A stretch of 64,000 nt of DNA from an uncultured Chlamydiae bacterium. Its GTDB lineage: Bacteria > Chlamydiota > Chlamydiia > Chlamydiales > 2-12-FULL-49-11. The stretch covers positions 62,001-126,000 of the forward strand of contig CALKUQ010000018.1 of NCBI GenBank assembly GCA_937996705.1, given 5' to 3'. The notes beneath the pieces are model-generated. The model ran no database searches, was not told the origin of the DNA, and was given only the letters and a program-made list of their open reading frames with translations. This document shows positions 60,414-64,000 of the stretch, piece after piece (position 1 is the stretch's first letter; every line of letters begins with the position of its first letter). The position numbers and the translations under genes were made by a program.

Positions 60414-61322
60414 TTACAAGGAAATCTTTTGGGGGACATTATTTAATGTATAGTAGGTGTGTTCAAAGTGATCCGGGTAAACTTTTATAACACGAAAGCC
60501 CGATACCGCTGGTACAGCGACTGCAGCTGATGTGATCATTTGAACCCCTTTGTAATTCCCGTACGCATTTTTATGCAAATGTCCTGAAAAGGAGGCGCTA
60601 ACACCTGCTTTTGCCATCATCTCTAAAAACGGCATCCTCCTTGATTTAGGAATCACTCCATAACCGTCGGCATCTTGATAGGTATTAACAAACCAAGGAT
60701 GGTGCTGGAAAACAAATCTATGAGGAGGATTGTGTCCTCCAACCATTTTACCTAATTGGTTTTGAAACCAAGAGTATTGTTCCTGGTAAATATTTTGAAG
60801 TTTGGATGGATCCCATATCAGCGAGGAATTTAAAACCAAGCATTGAACGCCACCCACCCAAAATACGAAATAGTGGGGGGTTTTGAATTCTTTTTCATAA
60901 GTTAAAATACTGCTTTGCTCTGGAGTGTTCCAAACATCGTGATTTCCGCAAACGCAGATTAACGGTATTTTAGGATCGATTTTACTCACAACTTTTCTAT
61001 AATCTGCAATTTCTCTATCGTGGAGCTTGTTATGCGGAGGTTGATGAACCATGTCTCCGCACAAAATCACAAATTTAGGCTTCAAGCGATTGATATGAAC
61101 TACAGCCTTTTCAAGGAGGGAAATTTCGGTAGTCCAATCTTTATTCCCTGTTAATAACCCAAATTGACAATCAGCCATCTTAATAAAAAAGAAGGGATCT
61201 TCCCATTTGCTCTCTTTCTCATACTCAAATCCTGGTAGCACGTGGGGTAAATACGTGGCGCTTTGTAAGTTTACAAATCCTAAAAAAAGACCTGTCACTA
61301 AAAAAAGATATCTCTTTAACAT
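60414..61322 (-). CDS. Secreted CPPED1-like metallophosphoesterase
   Basis: 302 residues: a signal peptide (about 20 residues, ends LQSA), then a calcineurin-like phosphoesterase. Motifs in order are FFIKMADCQFGLL (D-x-Q rather than D-x-H), VILCGDMVHQPP, CVCGNHDVWNTPEQ, VFQHHPWF and SGHLHKNAYG. The D-x-Q form, FWVGGVQCLVLNSS with DPSK after it, and YYTLNNVP near the end closely resemble human CPPED1, a phosphatase of Akt (from memory). Secretion plus eukaryote-like sequence make a host-directed phosphatase plausible, but the target is unknown. The gene stands alone between thrS and an empty 400-base stretch. Confidence 0.88.
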   Translation of the reverse strand: MLKRYLFLVTGLFLGFVNLQSATYLPHVLPGFEYEKESKWEDPFFFIKMADCQFGLLTGNKDWTTEISLLEKAVVHINRLKPKFVILCGDMVHQPPHNKLHDREIADYRKVVSKIDPKIPLICVCGNHDVWNTPEQSSILTYEKEFKTPHYFVFWVGGVQCLVLNSSLIWDPSKLQNIYQEQYSWFQNQLGKMVGGHNPPHRFVFQHHPWFVNTYQDADGYGVIPKSRRMPFLEMMAKAGVSASFSGHLHKNAYGNYKGVQMITSAAVAVPAVSGFRVIKVYPDHFEHTYYTLNNVPQKISL

Positions 61323-61730
61323 GGTTTCGTCCTTGTAAATAGATTTAGCTAAACCAGGAAATTTTTCGTTAAAAATCTCCTAGATTAAAGCCTTTTTAGT
61401 ATACAAATTTTTTTGTAATTTCTAAAGAGTTTTTTAATATCTTGTAAAGATTCAGGGGGGTTGGCAATATTCCCTCCGAAATTTTTTCCTAAATTTGCAA
61501 AAAAATTAACCAAGAGATATGTATACTCATGATAGTTGAAAGACCCGGATTTTTCGCAGCACAATTGTTTTAGTTCAATTAGGCGAAGCTGTCCACGGAA
61601 GAGGACTCTGTTTGAAATCAGGTCCGATGAAGCGGAATTGAAATAAAAAGATGTTGCAAGGAAAAAGAGGGTGTTTCAACTGGAACTGCTATATACTGAG
61701 AGTCTTTCAAAAAACGGGCCGCGAAATTTT
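61323..61730. other. 408-base intergenic region, possibly a structured RNA
   Basis: No protein gene was found. A patch at about 61550-61640 is GC-richer than its flanks and has several short complementary pairs, such as GTCC/GGAC near 61592-61607 and GGAC/GTCC around 61604-61625. The third copy of the 13-mer is at 61683. This could be a small RNA or leader; no known RNA family was recognised. Confidence 0.35.
61683..61695 (+). repeat. Dispersed 13-mer GAACTGCTATATA, copy 3
   Basis: Exact copy, ending 35 bases before the ATG of the protease-like gene. Because it contains TGCTATATA, it could serve there as an extended -10 promoter element. Confidence 0.55.
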
Positions 61731-63464
61731 ATGAATATTAAGGAGATAGTAGACGATCGAGAGATTTGTAAGCGCTTCATTGAATCGGGGAATTTACAAA
61801 TAGAGCAATTTAGGATTTGTAGATTCGCAAGGGGGATTTCAGATTTTGTAATTAATCCAGAGGGGGGAGTGGACCACTCTAAAGTTCAGGAGGTGATCGA
61901 TCATTTTAATTTCGAGCCTTATGGAGCGTTTGACGGGGCTTTTCCCCAGCATGTAAAACGGGTTTTACAAATTTTTTCTGAGAAGCAAAATCAGCTTAAA
62001 TTGAAGCAGTTGAGCTTTCCCTTGGCAAATAAGTGGGTAGAAAGCCTTGTGGGTGAGGAAAAACGGGATATTAGTAAGTCGATTGTCGAGGCTTTGCTAA
62101 TTTTTTTAAGACAAGCGGTCGGCTCTTGTTTTGCTACAGCTCCCATCATTTTGGTGCAGACAAATCATCCTGAATTTTTGTTTGAAGATCTTTATCAATT
62201 GATTACGAGAGGGCATTTAAAGAGGGTAATTGAAGGGGTTGAGTATAAGGTCCCTGTTAGTATTAAAACCTCTTTCAATCTTGATTTTGAATCCCCTCTG
62301 TTGCGCTGTTATGAGTATACAGTAGCCTCCTTTGCCGATTGGAAGATCGAGTTTTATAAATGGAACATGTATGCAGGACTCGGGTTAGATACCAATTCTG
62401 TAGGGGGGCTTGGAGAGGCGATTTTTAGTGTATTGCAAGAAGAGCTTGAGATTGCAAACAAAGCAGTCCAGACAGCTTATAGTTATATAAAAAAAGAGTA
62501 CACCAAAGAGGAGATGCCCTACTTTTACGCAGCAAATGATATTGTAAAGGTAAAGCAAGAGAGTGCTGAAAAAATAGCCCAATTCTACCCATTTTTTATA
62601 GAAGAGCTACAACGGCTTTTCCCCCTCTATTTTCAAGAAGTTTTTGATCCAGAGATGACAGGGGAAGGGGGCCCAATTTTAGAAGATCGTCCGGCAGGAT
62701 TTCGACTTTTATTTAAGCACGGGAGAAGTGACCCGACTGCTTGGAGTATGATTTATGAAGAGAAGGGGTATTTAAAGGCGATAGAAGATTTTTTTCGCCT
62801 GATTGAAGCCGATTTAAATTATACATCGAAATTTGAGGGGTCTAAAGAGTTGATCCAAAAAGTGATTGATAAAGTGATCCAAACAATTTGGGATAAGCAG
62901 TTTATAAAGAGTTCTTTTGCAAGAATTCAATCAATGCATCAAAAGCAAAGCAGTGAAATTAGGTCGCAGTCACCATGGTCGTATATTTCCGGAGGGAATT
63001 TAGAATCGCTCATGAGTTGCTATTTTTCTCTTAAAAATAAGCCTATTAGAAGGGATTTTTTAATAGATTCCCCTTTAGAGCTTTGTGTAGCTCTTGTCGA
63101 GTACATGAAAGATCTCCCTTATGCGGAGTCAAAAGAGTTTGAAGATAGCCCCCAAAAAGGGATCTTGATGACTAATGAAGTGCACGCCTTTCTATTTAAG
63201 CCCGGTCTTGCCGATTTTTTACGTGCTTGGCAAGACAGGGGAAATACCTACACTTATATTAGAGATTTTTCTGGGATCCTCTCTTTTGCCGACACCAATT
63301 GGGCAAGTGAGCTTTTTGCTTTTGTCCACAATCCCAAAAGCGATAAATTCGTCCTTGCTCGGAAAAGCACATTTGATCTTAAGGGATTACCCTCTTCGTG
63401 GGATGCCTATTTTTCGAAAACTACCCCTTGGACCCTCTGGACCATCTCTGGGAAATGGGTCTAA
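61731..63464 (+). CDS. Large protein with papain-like catalytic residues, candidate cysteine protease
   Basis: Not assigned to a named family. 577 residues from ATG 61731. A segment LRQAVGSCFATAPIILVQ carries Gln128 and Cys133 in the spacing of papain-like peptidases (Gln oxyanion hole, then GSCFA like GNCWAF). Later NEVHAFLFKP (His485) and LSFADTNWAS (Asn523) supply the His and Asn in the right order. The tail FVHNPKSDKFVLARK resembles the closing strands. No signal peptide or TM helix is seen, so secretion would need another system. Upstream GTG 61671 is in frame but lacks support. It is convergent with the carbonic anhydrase, six bases away. Confidence 0.6.
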   Translation: MNIKEIVDDREICKRFIESGNLQIEQFRICRFARGISDFVINPEGGVDHSKVQEVIDHFNFEPYGAFDGAFPQHVKRVLQIFSEKQNQLKLKQLSFPLANKWVESLVGEEKRDISKSIVEALLIFLRQAVGSCFATAPIILVQTNHPEFLFEDLYQLITRGHLKRVIEGVEYKVPVSIKTSFNLDFESPLLRCYEYTVASFADWKIEFYKWNMYAGLGLDTNSVGGLGEAIFSVLQEELEIANKAVQTAYSYIKKEYTKEEMPYFYAANDIVKVKQESAEKIAQFYPFFIEELQRLFPLYFQEVFDPEMTGEGGPILEDRPAGFRLLFKHGRSDPTAWSMIYEEKGYLKAIEDFFRLIEADLNYTSKFEGSKELIQKVIDKVIQTIWDKQFIKSSFARIQSMHQKQSSEIRSQSPWSYISGGNLESLMSCYFSLKNKPIRRDFLIDSPLELCVALVEYMKDLPYAESKEFEDSPQKGILMTNEVHAFLFKPGLADFLRAWQDRGNTYTYIRDFSGILSFADTNWASELFAFVHNPKSDKFVLARKSTFDLKGLPSSWDAYFSKTTPWTLWTISGKWV

Positions 63465-63470
63465 AATAGT

Positions 63471-64000
63471 TTAGCTCGGTTTGATTCGGTAGACTTCCTC
63501 AAGTTGGGCTGTGCTTGAGAACGAATTTTTTAGATCTTTAATTTTTCCTGTGGAGAGATCATACACCCAAGAGTGGATGTAGAGGGGCTGGTTTTTTGAC
63601 CAGGCGATTTGAACGATTGTCGTGTGGCAAATATTGAGGACTTGCCTTTGAACATTGAGCTCAACAAGCCGGTTCATCCGCTCTTTGCGGGTGGGAATCG
63701 CTTCAAGCTCCTCTTTATGAGTCGAATAAACGTCACGAACATGACGAAGCCAGTTATCTACCAGACCTAGGTGGTGCTCTTGCATCGCAGCACTGATCCC
63801 TCCACAACCGTAGTGACCACAAACAATTACATGTCTTACTTTTAGAATCATAACAGCATACTCAAGGACAGAGAGAAAACTAAAATCAGTGTGGGAACAA
63901 AGGTTGGCAATGTTGCGGTGAACAAAAATTTGACCCGCTTCAAGTCCAGTCACTTGAATTGCGGGAACTCTACTGTCCGAGCAACCAATCCAAAGATAGG
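63471..64000 (-). CDS. Beta-carbonic anhydrase (5' partial)
   Basis: The frame runs off the right edge, so the N-terminus is missing; about 176 residues are visible. The edge codes IGCSDSRVPAIQVTGL, with the zinc Cys and Asp-Arg pair of beta-class enzymes. Then come FVHRNIANLC and HVIVCGHYGCGGI with the His and Cys zinc ligands. It interconverts CO2 and bicarbonate, feeding carboxylases or pH control. The C-terminus (VYDLSTGKIKDL) is complete. The GTG at 63953 is internal, not a start. Confidence 0.95.
   Translation of the reverse strand, partial: YLWIGCSDSRVPAIQVTGLEAGQIFVHRNIANLCSHTDFSFLSVLEYAVMILKVRHVIVCGHYGCGGISAAMQEHHLGLVDNWLRHVRDVYSTHKEELEAIPTRKERMNRLVELNVQRQVLNICHTTIVQIAWSKNQPLYIHSWVYDLSTGKIKDLKNSFSSTAQLEEVYRIKPS

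Noticed and set aside
1..64000. Insertion sequences, prophage or integrative element
   Set aside because: No transposase, integrase or phage structural gene was recognised, and no tRNA shows a duplicated 3' end.

Overview
The window is chromosomal DNA from a member of the Chlamydiota, most likely an environmental (amoeba- or arthropod-associated) lineage rather than a Chlamydia species. By eye it is AT-rich, roughly 37-39% GC. The chlamydial assignment rests on several markers: a topA with a C-terminal SWIB domain, a greA with a very long N-terminal extension, a ygeD/recC/recB block, a long divergent thyX, a chromosomal relative of plasmid protein pGP6-D next to thrS, two tyrP tyrosine permeases, and a block resembling Chlamydia trachomatis CT645-CT650 (yggT, two secretion-like genes, a MORN lipoprotein, ygfA, recA). 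A MOMP-like porin of the type expanded in Simkania and Rhabdochlamydia relatives suggests, but does not prove, that branch.

Layout. 1-2.3 kb: end of a TagB-like polymer transferase and an exported two-domain glycosyltransferase. 2.5-9.9 kb: topA, mreC, tyrB, tRNA-Ala, rpoD, a CoiA-like nuclease and rpsT. 9.9-12.9 kb: two divergent outer-membrane genes (a TpsB transporter and a porin-like protein). 13-20.6 kb: ygeD, recC, recB. 20.7-28.1 kb is an accessory exported-protein island: two signal-anchored glycosyltransferases and a secreted kinase-like protein in one operon, then an amide hydrolase, a small barrel protein and a YVTN beta-propeller. 28.3-37.1 kb: tyrP, uvrB, a second tyrP, thyX and greA. 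37.5-42.8 kb: rdgB, an NlpC/P60 peptidase, oppA, small envelope proteins and ygfA. 42.7-50.5 kb: MORN lipoprotein, GspM/GspL-like pair, yggT, a decayed intergenic stretch, the MOMP-like porin, glk and recA. 50.5-64 kb: ispA, a beta-helix transferase, tRNA-Pro, ung, an MFS exporter, dapA, two tandem nucleotide-sugar transferases, the pGP6-D relative, thrS, a CPPED1-like secreted phosphatase, a papain-like protease candidate and a beta-carbonic anhydrase cut by the right edge.

How it fits together. Housekeeping genes cover replication and repair (topA, recA, recB, recC, uvrB, ung, rdgB), transcription (rpoD, greA), translation (rpsT, thrS, two tRNAs) and precursor supply (thyX, ygfA, dapA, ispA, tyrB, two tyrP). 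NlpC and OppA fit peptidoglycan turnover and peptide uptake. The accessory genes almost all carry Sec-type leaders and point at the envelope or the host interface.

Best candidates for something new: the operon of exported glycosyltransferases plus a secreted kinase-like protein with an apparently degenerate catalytic loop, placed behind a palindromic operator and divergent from a secreted amide hydrolase; a secreted phosphatase resembling eukaryotic CPPED1; and a dispersed short repeat present at 46.5-47.0, 54.95 and 61.7 kb. No CRISPR array, transposase gene, prophage or replication origin was seen.
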